Position numbers and translations under genes: made by a program. 64,000 nucleotides of DNA from Microbispora hainanensis (GTDB taxonomy: Bacteria > Actinomycetota > Actinomycetes > Streptosporangiales > Streptosporangiaceae): contig NZ_CP108086.1 in the NCBI RefSeq assembly GCF_036186745.1, positions 6,944,001 through 7,008,000 of the forward strand, written 5' to 3'. This document shows positions 1 to 8,227 of this stretch, piece by piece (within the stretch, counting starts at the first letter, position 1; the number at the start of each line of letters is the position of its first letter). The notes under the pieces were generated by a model. It was not told the origin of the DNA. It worked only from the letters and a program-made list of their open reading frames with translations, and did no database searches.

Positions 1-432
1 CACGAGGCGATGGCCGCGGGCGCTGTCCGCTGGGCTTCACAGTGCACTGCAGGACTTCGCAGTGCTCGACCGGGCTTCACGGTGCTCCCTAGGGCCACCT
101 GCTCCCCAAGGTCACACTGCTTCCCGGGGCTTCACCTGCGCCGTAGTGCCGCATGGCCCCGTGCTCCGTCGGGATTGCTCCGGCGGGATCAGGGAGCGGA
201 GCGGAAGGGAGCGAGGACCGCAGCGAAGGCCCAGCGGAGCGGGCTTCGCGAGGACCGGAGGTTCCTTCCGGCGCAGTGACCGGGGCCAAGGTCCGTCCCG
301 TACGTAACTGCGCTAGCGCCTACGCGGCCGCCATTGAGGACGATCCCCCGGCCACGCTGACTCCACTGAAAAAAGGCACCGAAACTATGAGCGCCGACGC
401 TGTGAACCAGACGCGGGCGACCTCCGCAGTTA
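1..432. other. Left-edge stretch without a recognisable gene
   Basis: No open frame here has a start with a ribosome site or a family-like protein. Two things are visible. A degenerate motif close to TTCACAGTGC recurs at about 35-45, 55-63, 75-84 and 110-120. A purine-rich run of GAGCG/GGAGCG units at about 190-250 is low-complexity sequence of the kind scattered between high-GC actinomycete genes. The stretch ends at the left end of the insertion sequence. I assign no function. Confidence 0.5.
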
Positions 433-499
433 GCGTCCATGGGAGTGGTGTACGGGTGATCTTTCCCTTGGTGCGACGGGAGAGATCCATGTGACAAGA

Positions 500-561
500 G
501 ACGGCCACTTCGTAATCCTTCGATTCGCACATTCAGACACGAAGGGGATGAAGTGGCCGTC
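500..561 (+). promoter_or_regulatory. Hairpin covering the transposase start codon
   Basis: GACGGCCACTTC at 500-511 pairs perfectly with GAAGTGGCCGTC at 550-561. The stem continues inward after a short mismatch (CCTTCG at 517-522 with CGAAGG at 540-545), leaving a 17-base loop. The distal arm contains the GTG start at 553. A transcript entering from outside the element would fold this hairpin and hide the start. A transcript starting inside the loop would not contain the left arm. That is the logic of anti-read-through control known in several IS families; here it is inferred from sequence only. Confidence 0.6.
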
Positions 562-1800
562 AATGACATTGTGCCCGCTGCCGGGGACTACTTCGACGAG
601 ACTCTCGCCGCGGCGAGCCCGGACCTGCTGCGCACGATGATCCGCGAGTTCGCGCAGCGGATGATGGACGCCGAGGTCGAGCAGCTGTGCGGGGCCGGCT
701 ACGGCGAGGTCAGCAGCGAGCGGGTCAACTCCCGCAACGGCTACCGCAGCCGGGAGTGGGACACCCGGGCCGGGACCATCGAGCTGGCCATCCCCCGCCT
801 GCGGTCGGGGTCGTACTTCCCGGACTTCCTGCTGGACAAGCGCCGCCGGGCCGAACGGGCGCTGACCAGCGTGGTGGCCACCTCCTACCTGCTGGGTGTG
901 TCCACACGGCGGATGGAAAAACTCGCCGAGTCGATGGGCATCACCAAGCTGTCCAAATCGCAGGTGTCGAAGATGGCCGCCGAGCTGGATGAGCTGGTCG
1001 CCTCGTTCCGGTCCCGGCCTTTGGACGGCGGGCCGTACACCTTCGTCTGGATCGACGCGCTCACTCAGAAGGTGCGTGAGGGCGGGCGGACGGTGAACGT
1101 GCACTGCCTGATCGCCACCGGTGTCAATGCCGACGGGCAGCGGGAGATCCTCGGCCTGGACGTCGTCTCCTGCGAAGACGGGGCGGGCTGGCTGGCGTTC
1201 CTGCGTGGCCTGGTCGCCCGCGGCCTGTCCGGCGTCCTGCTGGTCACCAGCGACTGCCACGCCGGGCTACGTGACGCGATCGCCGCCACGCTGCCCGGCG
1301 CCTCCTGGCAGCGCTGCCGCACCCACTTCGCGAGAAACCTGGGCACCTGTGTCCCGAAGACGGCGCAGCCGTGGGTGCACACGATGCTGCGCACCATCTT
1401 CGAACAGCCCGACACCGAGTCCGTGCACGCCCAGCACCGGCACGTGGTCGAGGTGCTGGAGGCCAAGTACCCCAAGGCCGCCGACCGGCTGGACGAGGCC
1501 CGTGATGACATCCTGGCCTTCACCGCCTTCCCCACGGCCGTCTGGCGGCAGATCTGGTCCAACAACCCCCAAGAGCGGCTGAACAAGGAGATCCGCCGCC
1601 GCACCGACGTGGTCGGCATCTTCCCCGACCGGGAGGCCATCGTCCGCCTGGTCGGCGCGGTGCTGGCCGAGCAGAACGACGAGTGGACCGAGCAGCGCCG
1701 CTACATGGGCCTGGAGATCCTGGCCGAATGCCGTAAGCACACCCACTCTCAAAATGAGACAAATGATGCTAAAGTGAATATCGAGGCGATTACGGCTTAG
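553..1800 (+). CDS. IS256-family (mutator-type) transposase
   Basis: DDE transposase of 415 residues, the normal length for IS256 transposases, which move DNA by a copy-out mechanism through a circular intermediate. The probable catalytic triad is D168 (in WIDAL), D234 (in TSDCHAGL) and E341 (in NNPQERLNKE). The family-typical QRCRTHFARN motif follows the second Asp at residues 253-262. An N-terminal helical DNA-binding region occupies roughly residues 1-100. The start is GTG at 553, the first start after the left inverted repeat; no strong ribosome site precedes it and it lies within a hairpin. No frameshift or truncation is seen. Confidence 0.93.
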   Translation: MAVNDIVPAAGDYFDETLAAASPDLLRTMIREFAQRMMDAEVEQLCGAGYGEVSSERVNSRNGYRSREWDTRAGTIELAIPRLRSGSYFPDFLLDKRRRAERALTSVVATSYLLGVSTRRMEKLAESMGITKLSKSQVSKMAAELDELVASFRSRPLDGGPYTFVWIDALTQKVREGGRTVNVHCLIATGVNADGQREILGLDVVSCEDGAGWLAFLRGLVARGLSGVLLVTSDCHAGLRDAIAATLPGASWQRCRTHFARNLGTCVPKTAQPWVHTMLRTIFEQPDTESVHAQHRHVVEVLEAKYPKAADRLDEARDDILAFTAFPTAVWRQIWSNNPQERLNKEIRRRTDVVGIFPDREAIVRLVGAVLAEQNDEWTEQRRYMGLEILAECRKHTHSQNETNDAKVNIEAITA

Positions 1801-1867
1801 AAGTTCGCCGGATTACGAGTGGTCTTCTCATACACCACGATCATGGACGCGGCCCCTCCGCAGCACA

Positions 1868-1904
1868 GCCTCACTCGGTGAGAGCACGGCCTCACTCGGT
1901 GAGA
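1868..1904. repeat. 21-bp tandem duplication at the end of a tetR gene
   Basis: The 16-base unit GCCTCACTCGGTGAGA occurs at 1868-1883 and 1889-1904, a period of 21. Each copy contains the small inverted repeat CTCAC-TCG-GTGAG. The second copy contains the TGA stop of the minus-strand TetR gene, and the first copy duplicates that stop context outside the gene. It lies 14-18 bp from the right end of the insertion sequence. Confidence 0.7.
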
Positions 1905-2428
1905 TAACGCTGGATGGTGGGACTCAGCCAGGCGACGAGCTCCTCCTCTGCGGCCGCCACCATCGGCGGAAATTTCAGGATGTAGCGGGACAGGGCCAAG
2001 CCCAGCAGTTGTGAGGCGACCAGGGAGGCCCGCAGGGGGGCGCGTTCCGGATCGCCGGTCAGGCTGACCACGAGCGGCATGACCTGGCCACCGAGAATCG
2101 TCCGCATGCGCTCGGCGGCGGCCTCGTTCGTCACGCCGGTACGCAGGAGAACCTGCAGGCCTTCGTCGGCCTCCCACTTACGCAGGAAGTGGCGCACCAG
2201 GCCGACACCGGCCTGGTCCGCGGGCAACTCCGGCAGCTCAAGGTCGAATTCGGCCGCGGCCGCGAACAGCTTCTCCTTGGTGCCGAAATAACGCATCACC
2301 ATGGCCGGGTCGATCCGCGCGTCGGCGGCGATGGCCCTGATGGTGGCCTTGTCGTAGCCGTCGGCGGCGAAGCGTTCGCGGGCCGCGGCCAGGATCACGG
2401 CCTTGGTCTCGGCGGAGGATCGTCTCAT
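1892..2428 (-). CDS. TetR-family transcriptional regulator
   Basis: 178-residue TetR-type repressor. The N-terminal helix-turn-helix spans about residues 5-50, with the recognition helix region DARIDPAMVMRYFGTKEKLF and the usual YF/FxxKexL ending. The C-terminal helices form a variable ligand-binding domain. The ATG at 2428 begins MRRSSAETK, as expected for the family. The gene is divergent from the FAD hydroxylase at 2515, with 86 bp between the starts, the classical arrangement for a local repressor of a detoxification or resistance enzyme. An inverted repeat that could be its operator overlaps its own start region. The ligand cannot be told from sequence. Confidence 0.88.
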   Translation of the reverse strand: MRRSSAETKAVILAAARERFAADGYDKATIRAIAADARIDPAMVMRYFGTKEKLFAAAAEFDLELPELPADQAGVGLVRHFLRKWEADEGLQVLLRTGVTNEAAAERMRTILGGQVMPLVVSLTGDPERAPLRASLVASQLLGLALSRYILKFPPMVAAAEEELVAWLSPTIQRYLTE

Positions 2429-2458
2429 GTCAACGATTGTAGGCCAACATGTGTTGAC
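2429..2458. promoter_or_regulatory. Candidate TetR operator in the divergent promoter
   Basis: GTCAAC at 2429-2434 and GTTGAC at 2453-2458 form an inverted repeat, and inside it CAACA-TG-TGTTG (2445-2456) is a second, tighter one. A further GTTGAC half-site lies near 2498. The repeats sit directly at the tetR start and upstream of the monooxygenase, where autoregulation and repression of the enzyme would both be possible. Assigned by position and symmetry only. Confidence 0.45.
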
Positions 2459-2514
2459 TTCCTACGCGCAGCGGGCTTACGGTCATGCCAACAACCGTTG
2501 ACCAAGGAGACGCC

Positions 2515-3660
2515 ATGAACGCCGAGGTGCTCATCGTCGGAGCCGGACCCGTCGGGCTGACCGCCGCGATCGTCCTGACCCAGCATGGCCGGAACGTCGT
2601 GATCGTGGACGCGCAGGAGGGCGGCGCCAACACCTCCCGCGCCGCCGTCGTGCACTCCCGCACGCTGGAAGTCCTGGAGCCGTACGGCGTGGCGGACCGG
2701 CTGGCCGCGCACGGCATCCACGCGCCGGTCTTCACCATCCGCGACCGCGACCGGGTGCTGCTGCCGGTGCCCTTCGACGGCCTGCCGACCGCCTACCCCT
2801 ACACCCTGATGATCTCCCAGGCCGACACCGAGGCCCACCTGCTGGCCCGTCTGCACGAGCTCGGCGGCAAGGTGATCAGGCCCGCCCGGGTGAGCGGCAT
2901 CGAGCAGGACGCCGACGGCGTCACCGCCACCCTGGACGACGGGCAGGTCATCCACGCCGCCTATCTGATCGGCGCCGACGGCATGAACAGCACCGTCCGC
3001 CAGAGCGCGGGGATCGGCTTCAGCGGCGGCACGTACGCCGAGTCGTTCGTGCTGGCCGACGTCCGGCTGTCCGGCGGGGTGCCCGACGACGAGGTCGTCC
3101 TGTACTTCTCGCCCGCCGGTCTGGTCGTGGCCGCCCCGCTGCCCGGCGGCCTGCACCGCATCGTCGCCACCGTGGACGAGGCGCCCAGGGAGCCCGGCAT
3201 CCCCCTCGTCCAGCACCTGCTCGACACCCGCGGACCCGAGGCCGAGCCCGCGCGGGTGCAGGAGCTGATCTGGAGCTCGCGCTTCAGGGTCCACCACCGC
3301 ATCGCCGACACCTACCGCCGGGGCCGCATCCTGCTGGCCGGCGACGCCGCCCACGTGCACTCGCCCGCCGGCGGCCAGGGCATGAACCTGGGCATCGACG
3401 ATGCCGTACACCTGGGCGAGACGCTGGCCCGGGTGCTCGACGGCGGTCCGGACGGCCTCCTCGACTCCTATGCCGCCACCCGGCTCCCCCACGCCGAGCA
3501 GGTGGTCGCCCTCGCCGGGCGGCTCACCAAGCTCGCCACCGCCGCCGCGGGCCGCCGCGTGCTGCGCAACCTCGTCCTCGCCGTGGCCGGCCGCATCCCC
3601 ACCGTCCGTACGCGGCTGGCCTGGCAGCTGTCCGGCCTGAACCGGCGGCCCGCCGCGTGA
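2515..3660 (+). CDS. FAD-dependent aromatic hydroxylase (PHBH fold)
   Basis: 381-residue class A flavoprotein monooxygenase, which uses NAD(P)H and O2 to hydroxylate an aromatic or polyketide-type substrate. The N-terminal Rossmann motif GAGPVG is at residues 8-13, the mid-protein DG motif is in LIGADGMNSTVR, and the second FAD site is in LLAGDAAHVHSP followed by GGQGMNLGIDDA. It lacks the C-terminal thioredoxin-like domain of the 500-residue relatives such as PgaE or rifampicin monooxygenase. The start is ATG 2515, preceded by AAGGAGACGCC. An in-frame ATG at 2485 lacks a ribosome site. Probably controlled by the divergent TetR. Substrate unknown; antibiotic inactivation and catabolism are both possible. 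Confidence 0.88.
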   Translation: MNAEVLIVGAGPVGLTAAIVLTQHGRNVVIVDAQEGGANTSRAAVVHSRTLEVLEPYGVADRLAAHGIHAPVFTIRDRDRVLLPVPFDGLPTAYPYTLMISQADTEAHLLARLHELGGKVIRPARVSGIEQDADGVTATLDDGQVIHAAYLIGADGMNSTVRQSAGIGFSGGTYAESFVLADVRLSGGVPDDEVVLYFSPAGLVVAAPLPGGLHRIVATVDEAPREPGIPLVQHLLDTRGPEAEPARVQELIWSSRFRVHHRIADTYRRGRILLAGDAAHVHSPAGGQGMNLGIDDAVHLGETLARVLDGGPDGLLDSYAATRLPHAEQVVALAGRLTKLATAAAGRRVLRNLVLAVAGRIPTVRTRLAWQLSGLNRRPAA

Positions 3661-3677
3661 ACACACGCCGCATGGAC

Positions 3678-4340
3678 CTAGAGGGGGTTGTCGTGGGCGA
3701 TGAGGGCGAGCTGGACGCGGTTGTCCAGGCCGGTCTTCGTGAGGATGCGGGAGATGTAGCTCTTGACCGTGCCGACGCTCATGTGAAGCTCGGCCGCGAT
3801 GTCCGCGTTCGACGCGCCCCGGCCGACCGCGGCGGCGACCTCACGCTCGCGGTCGCTGAGCCGGGACAGCAGCCTGCGCGCGTCGTCGCGGCGGCGGTCC
3901 TCCGCCTCGGGCGCCAGGTGGGCGATCAGGCGCCGGGTCACGCCGGGCGACAGGATCGGCTCCCCCGCCGCGACGCGGAGCACCGCGTCCACGATGCCCT
4001 CCGGCGGGGTGTCCTTGAGCAGGAACCCGCTGGCCCCGGCGCGCAGCGCGCCGAAGACGTGCTCGTCGGCGTCGAACGTGGTCAGCATGATGACGTGGGG
4101 CGGGTCGGACCGCCGCCGCAGCAGCCGGGTGGCGTCGATCCCGTTCAGGCCCGGCATGCGGATGTCCATGAGCACCACGTCGGGCGCGTACGCGTCGACC
4201 GCGGCCGCGACCTCGGCGCCGTCGGCCACTCCGCCCACCACGACGAGCTCGTCGGCGCCCTTCAGCATCAGTGTCAGACCCGCCCTGACGAGCGGGTCGT
4301 CGTCCACGACCAGCACGCGTACGGCGCTCACACCGGCCAT
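3678..4340 (-). CDS. NarL/LuxR-type response regulator
   Basis: 220 residues. A CheY-like receiver occupies about 1-125, with the acidic pocket VVDDDP and phospho-acceptor D59 in VVLMDIRMPG. A LuxR-type helix-turn-helix lies at about 150-215 (LSDREREVAAAVGRGASNADIA, then VGTVKSYISRILTKTGLDNRVQ). It is the partner of the kinase encoded just upstream: the ATG at 4340 overlaps the kinase end by 13 bp, and an alternative GTG at 4333 would give a GTGA overlap. Both imply translational coupling. It probably regulates a nearby promoter, perhaps that of the divergent membrane protein at 5585, but no target is visible. Confidence 0.92.
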   Translation of the reverse strand: MAGVSAVRVLVVDDDPLVRAGLTLMLKGADELVVVGGVADGAEVAAAVDAYAPDVVLMDIRMPGLNGIDATRLLRRRSDPPHVIMLTTFDADEHVFGALRAGASGFLLKDTPPEGIVDAVLRVAAGEPILSPGVTRRLIAHLAPEAEDRRRDDARRLLSRLSDREREVAAAVGRGASNADIAAELHMSVGTVKSYISRILTKTGLDNRVQLALIAHDNPL

Positions 4341-5452
4341 GGTAGCCAGACCGCCAGGCGGAACTCGCCGTTGTCCATCCCGGCCTGCTCCACCCGGCCG
4401 CCCGCCAGCTCGGCCCGCTCCCGCATCCCCGCCAGGCCGGCGCCCTCACCCCGGGGAGCGTGCACCACGGGGTTGCGCACCTCGATGGCGAGCCCCTGCT
4501 CCGGCCCGCCGTCGAGGCGGACGGTGACGGGCCTGCCCGGCGCGTGCTTCCTGGCGTTGGTGAGCCCTTCCTGGACGATCCGGTAGGCCGCCCGCGCCGT
4601 CTGGCCCGGCAGGCCGGGCAGGCGTACGCCGCCGTCGCGCATCTCCACCTCCATGCCCGCCTGCCGTACCTCCTCGACCAGTGCGTGCAGGTCCAGCTCG
4701 GCCAGGACGGGCGCCTCGCGGAGCACCGAGATGACCTGGCGCAGCTCCTGCAACGCCTGATGTGCGCTGGAGCGCACCACCGCGGCCGCCTCGACGACCT
4801 CCTCGGGGTCGGCCCGCGCGTTGAACTGCAGCGCCCCGGCGTGCAGGGCCAGCAGCGACAGCCGGTGCGCCAGCACGTCGTGCATCTCGCGGGCGATGGC
4901 CAGGCGTTCGGCGTGGCGGGCCTGCTCGACGCGTCGCCGCTGCTCCTCCTCGGCCCTGCGGACCCGCTCCTCCAGCGACAGCACCAGTTGACGGCGGGCA
5001 CGCGCCAGCATCCCCCATCCGGTCAGCGCCACCCCGAACAACACCGCGACCAGCGCCCACACCGGGTAGGGCGCCAGCCCGGGCGGCCGCAGCCAGAACC
5101 GGGCCAGCGTCGCGGCCACCCACGCCGCACCCACCGCGATCGCGACGGCCGAGCGGCGATACAGAGCGGTCATGAGCGTGGCGATGCCGGCCGCGACCGA
5201 CGCCGAGGCCGCGGGCACGGCCAGTGCCACGGCCACGAGCGCCATGGTGGCCGGCCACCGGCGCGCCAGCCACAACGCCCCGCACGCCACCGCACCGCCT
5301 GCCACGTCCACGGCGAGCCACCAGCCGGAGGCGGCGCCGAGGTCGCCGTGCACGACGACCGCCGCCGCGGCCAGCGCGCAGGCGACGCCCCCCACCCGGA
5401 TGGCCCGGTCCCGCCGCGTCGTGGCCGGACCCGGCCGTACGTCTGCCGTCAC
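4328..5452 (-). CDS. NarL-type sensor histidine kinase, membrane-bound
   Basis: About 374 residues with GTG 5452 (VTADVRPG) as start. Upstream of it the frame remains open, but only as the shadow of the opposite-strand gene. Five or six hydrophobic helices fill the first 170 residues. A short coiled coil (ARRQLVLSLEERVRRAEEEQRR) follows, then a HisKA_3 dimerisation domain with the phospho-acceptor His in REMHDVLAHRLS and an HATPase domain with NxxKHA (ARKHAPG) and G-x-G (EGAGLAGM). There is no extracellular sensor domain, so the signal is probably sensed in or at the membrane. It overlaps and pairs with the downstream response regulator. The start is uncertain because no clear ribosome site is present. 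Confidence 0.85.
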   Translation of the reverse strand: MTADVRPGPATTRRDRAIRVGGVACALAAAAVVVHGDLGAASGWWLAVDVAGGAVACGALWLARRWPATMALVAVALAVPAASASVAAGIATLMTALYRRSAVAIAVGAAWVAATLARFWLRPPGLAPYPVWALVAVLFGVALTGWGMLARARRQLVLSLEERVRRAEEEQRRRVEQARHAERLAIAREMHDVLAHRLSLLALHAGALQFNARADPEEVVEAAAVVRSSAHQALQELRQVISVLREAPVLAELDLHALVEEVRQAGMEVEMRDGGVRLPGLPGQTARAAYRIVQEGLTNARKHAPGRPVTVRLDGGPEQGLAIEVRNPVVHAPRGEGAGLAGMRERAELAGGRVEQAGMDNGEFRLAVWLPWPV

Positions 5453-5584
5453 GAACGCCCAGCGTAATGACGGCGGGCCCGCCGGCGGCAGCAACCAAAG
5501 TCGACTCCGGGTTGTCACCTGGGTTGCCACGGCCAGGCCCCGGGGCGGCAGACGTGCGCGGTGGGTGCGCAACACGCTGGGCGC

Positions 5585-6607
5585 ATGACGGCGAACAAAG
5601 CGAACAAAGCGAACAAGGTGAACAGGACGCGCGGCCGGCTGGCCGCACTGCTCCTCGCGGTGATCACACCGCTCGTGGCCGAGTTCACCCTCGGCAACCC
5701 GCCGCTGCGCATGGCCTGGCTCCTGCTGCTGTGGATCCCGATTTACGGCGCGGGCGTCGTCCTGGTGCGCGAGCTCGTACGGCGGGCCGGGACGGGCTGG
5801 ACGGGGGTGCTGCTGCTCGGGGCCGCGTACGGCATCGTCGAGGAGGGCCTGGCGCTGCAGGCGCTGAGCAGCCCCACGATCTACGGCGCCGCCGGGTGGG
5901 CCCCCCGGATCCTGGGCCTGAACAGCGCCTACGCCGAGCTGCAGATCCCCTATCACGCGGTGTTCAGCGCCGCGATCCCGATCCTGCTGACCGATCTGAT
6001 CGTCCCGTCGCTGCGTGACCGGCCCTACCTGGGCAGGCTCGGCACCTGGGTGGCCGGGGCGGTCTTCGTCCTCGGCGCGCTGCTGCTGCGGGTGACGGTG
6101 GTGACGGCCATCGACCCCGGCTACGAGGCGCCGCCGGCGATCCTCGCGGGCTGCGCGGCCGCCGTGGTCCTGCTGACGGTGGTGGGGCTGCGGCCGAGGC
6201 TCCGCCAGGCCATGTCCCCGATCGGCCCGCCCTCGCCCGCGGCGGCCGGGGTGTTCGGCGCCGTGGCCGTCTTCGCATTTCTGGCCTCGCTGTTCCCGTT
6301 CGGCGGCGCGACCCGGCCCGCCTTCACCCACGGCGGATGGGTGATCGTTCCTATGTCGGCGGCGGCCGTGCTGGCGGTCGTCGTCGCGTGGCTCCTGCGC
6401 CGCTGGACGGCCGGCGGCCGGTGGACGGACCGGCACAGCCTCGCCCTGGCCTCCGGCGCCCTGATCGCGCACACCGCGTTCGGCCTGATCTCCAACACCG
6501 ACACGGCGGCCGACCGCGTGGGCCTGGCGGCCGTCGGCGTGGTCATGACGGGACTGCTTGCCCTGCTGGGATTCCGCACGTCTCGGGCTGCTCATGCCGA
6601 TCGGTGA
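5585..6607 (+). CDS. Polytopic membrane protein of unknown function
   Basis: 340 residues with about nine or ten hydrophobic segments and little soluble sequence. The N-terminus is short and basic and contains a tandem NKA repeat (NKANKANKVNR) encoded by a 9-base direct repeat. A conserved-looking segment, GAAYGIVEEGLALQ, recalls the EExxxR helix of CPBP membrane proteases, but the Arg is absent, so I do not call it a protease. It is divergent from the two-component pair at 3678-5452 and may be their target or the signal source. ATG 5585 is chosen over GTG 5561 because the protein then starts just before the basic cap; neither has a ribosome site. Confidence 0.65.
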   Translation: MTANKANKANKVNRTRGRLAALLLAVITPLVAEFTLGNPPLRMAWLLLLWIPIYGAGVVLVRELVRRAGTGWTGVLLLGAAYGIVEEGLALQALSSPTIYGAAGWAPRILGLNSAYAELQIPYHAVFSAAIPILLTDLIVPSLRDRPYLGRLGTWVAGAVFVLGALLLRVTVVTAIDPGYEAPPAILAGCAAAVVLLTVVGLRPRLRQAMSPIGPPSPAAAGVFGAVAVFAFLASLFPFGGATRPAFTHGGWVIVPMSAAAVLAVVVAWLLRRWTAGGRWTDRHSLALASGALIAHTAFGLISNTDTAADRVGLAAVGVVMTGLLALLGFRTSRAAHADR

Positions 6608-6687
6608 CCAGGGCGATACCGGACAGCGGGTACGCAACCATGCGAGGGCACGCAGGCCCTCACTCCCATCACCCTGGAGGTGTCTTC

Positions 6688-6873
6688 ATGCGGAAGGACC
6701 AACAGGCAGGCCGGTCCCGGCGCCCGCGGGACGAACGGGCGCAGACCCCGGACCGCCCGGGCCATCGAGGTGACGCCCGGGCCGACGGCGATCCCCGGGA
6801 CGTGAACGACACGTCTCTGGAAGACACGGCGGAGATCCCGATGGTCCTCGATGCCGATCACGAGATCCGGTAA
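6688..6873 (+). CDS. Small, highly charged 61-residue protein
   Basis: Predicted protein of 61 residues, starting MRKDQQAGRSRRPRDERAQ and ending DADHEIR. About half of the residues are charged, the first half is Arg-rich and the last third is acidic. There are no Cys, no Trp and no hydrophobic segment, so it is probably disordered. The case for a real gene is the ribosome site CTGGAGG seven bases before ATG 6688, the intact frame and a perfect 18-bp terminator 18 bases after the stop. I recognise no family. It may follow the membrane protein gene as an independent transcript. Confidence 0.55.
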   Translation: MRKDQQAGRSRRPRDERAQTPDRPGHRGDARADGDPRDVNDTSLEDTAEIPMVLDADHEIR

Positions 6874-6891
6874 CCGTACGGCGCAGAGGAG

Positions 6892-6937
6892 CACAGCGGG
6901 GCCGGCGGGGCGGTGAGAGCCCGCCGGCCCCGCTGTG
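6892..6937. terminator. Bidirectional hairpin terminator
   Basis: Perfect 18-bp stem: CACAGCGGGGCCGGCGGG at 6892-6909 pairs with 6920-6937 around a 10-base loop. It lies between two convergent genes, the small protein and the P450, and can serve both. There is no T-run, as is usual in this GC range. Confidence 0.85.
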
Positions 6938-6953
6938 GGCCGTCCGGCGTGGG

Positions 6954-8201
6954 TCAGGCCAGGGTGACCGTGACCGGGAGTTCCTTGATGCCGTTGACGA
7001 AGTTGGACCGGACACGGCGAACGTCGCCCGCGAGCCTGATGTCGGCCAGGCGCGGCAGCAGCTCCTCGAACATGATCCGGATCTCCAGCCGGGCGAGGGA
7101 GTTGCCCAGGCAGAAGTGCGGGCTGCCCTTGCCGAAGGTGATGTGGTCGTTGTTCTCGCGCGTCACGTCGAACGCATAGGGGTCGGCGAAGACCCGCTCG
7201 TCGCGGTTGCCCGAGGCGAACCACATGACGACCTTGTCCCCCGCCGCGATCTTCTGGCCGTGGATCTCCACGTCCTTCGTCGCCGTACGGCGGAAGTGGT
7301 AGACCGGGGAGGCCCAGCGCAGGAACTCCTCGACCGCCGCCGGCATGAGGCCGGGGTTGTCGCGCAGCTTGGCGAGCTGCGCGGGGTTCTCGATGAGGGC
7401 CTTCATGGTGTGCGTGATGGCGTGGCGCGTGGTCTCGTTGCCGGCCACGACGAGCAGCAGGAAGTAGTTGTCGAAGTCGCGGGCGGTCAGCGGCTCGCCG
7501 TCCGAGGGGGTCTGGTTGACCAGCCGGCTGACCAGGTCGGTGCCGTCGCCGCCGCGGCGCTGCCGGGCCAGCTCGCGGCCGTACTCGAAGACCTCCAGGG
7601 ACGCCGGGCTGCGGAACGGCAGGTCGCGATACTTCTCGCTCTCCTCGCTGTGCAGCAGGACGTCGGCGTAGTCGGGGTCGGTGTTGCCGATGATCCGGTT
7701 GCCCCAGTCGATGAGCTGCTGGGTGTCCCCCTCGGGCACGTCGAGCATCCGGGCCAGCACGTTGATCGGGAAGTCGGCGGAGACCTCCTTCACGAAGTCG
7801 AACGTGCCCTTGGCCAGGGCGGCGTCCAGCGTCTTGGCGGTCAGCCCGCGCAGGAACACCTCGTATCCGGCCACGGCCCGGGGGGTGAAGTCGCGCTGGA
7901 GCAGGCGGCGCAGGGACAGGTGCCGGGGGCCGTCGGTCTCCAGGATGGAGCGGCGGATGTCGGCCTGCCGGTCGTCCACCTCCTCCAGGTTCACGAACTT
8001 GGTGGAGGTGAACGTCTCGGCGTCGCGGTCGGCCCGCACGATGTCCTCGTGCCGGGTCAGGGACCAGAAGCCGCTCCCGTGCTCGCCCTCGTCCTGCCAG
8101 TGGATCGGCGCCTCGGCACGCAGCACATCGAACATGCGCCAGGGCGTCTCACCGTCGAGGAAGTTGTCAAGGTTCGCCAGGTCGACGTCGTCCGGGCGCA
8201 T
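6954..8201 (-). CDS. Cytochrome P450 monooxygenase
   Basis: 415-residue bacterial class I P450. The I-helix oxygen motif is AGNETTRH (about residue 252), the K-helix ExxR is EEFLRW, and the haem loop is FGKGSPHFCLGNSLAR with the thiolate Cys near residue 363. The C-terminal pattern NGIKELPVTVT resembles the CYP124/125/142 and linalool-hydroxylase type. It follows the glutamine-synthetase-like gene by 26 bp with its own ribosome site (AAGGAGAGCCG), so the two are one operon. Its redox partners are probably the 3Fe-4S ferredoxin and reductase at 16968-18352, which share the same palindromic operator. Likely role: ring or side-chain hydroxylation of the pathway substrate. Confidence 0.93.
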   Translation of the reverse strand: MRPDDVDLANLDNFLDGETPWRMFDVLRAEAPIHWQDEGEHGSGFWSLTRHEDIVRADRDAETFTSTKFVNLEEVDDRQADIRRSILETDGPRHLSLRRLLQRDFTPRAVAGYEVFLRGLTAKTLDAALAKGTFDFVKEVSADFPINVLARMLDVPEGDTQQLIDWGNRIIGNTDPDYADVLLHSEESEKYRDLPFRSPASLEVFEYGRELARQRRGGDGTDLVSRLVNQTPSDGEPLTARDFDNYFLLLVVAGNETTRHAITHTMKALIENPAQLAKLRDNPGLMPAAVEEFLRWASPVYHFRRTATKDVEIHGQKIAAGDKVVMWFASGNRDERVFADPYAFDVTRENNDHITFGKGSPHFCLGNSLARLEIRIMFEELLPRLADIRLAGDVRRVRSNFVNGIKELPVTVTLA

Positions 8202-8227
8202 CGGCTCTCCTTCAGGGGAAAACGGGG

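Larger units (their letters stand above)
433..1850 (+). mobile_element. IS256-family insertion sequence, about 1.42 kb
   Basis: The element carries one transposase and is bounded by imperfect terminal inverted repeats. The left end at 433-456 begins GCGTCCATG then, after three bases, GTGGTGTA. The right end, read inward from 1850, gives the same two blocks with the same spacing. IS256 elements usually duplicate 8-9 bp of target. The 9-mer CCTCCGCAG occurs at 421-429 and again at 1855-1863, just outside the two ends, but offset by 3 and 4 bp from the repeat boundaries, so the exact termini may lie slightly further out. The transposase frame is uninterrupted, so the copy looks recent or active. 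Confidence 0.8.

Noticed and set aside
5585..6607. Calling the polytopic protein a CPBP protease
   Set aside because: It has an EE pair in a helix but lacks the Arg of EExxxR and the second and third His motifs that the protein at 21525 has.
4328..6637. A 769-codon open frame on the minus strand covering the kinase and beyond
   Set aside because: Upstream of 5452 it is the antisense shadow of the membrane-protein gene, with low-complexity Arg/Gly/Gln composition and no domain.
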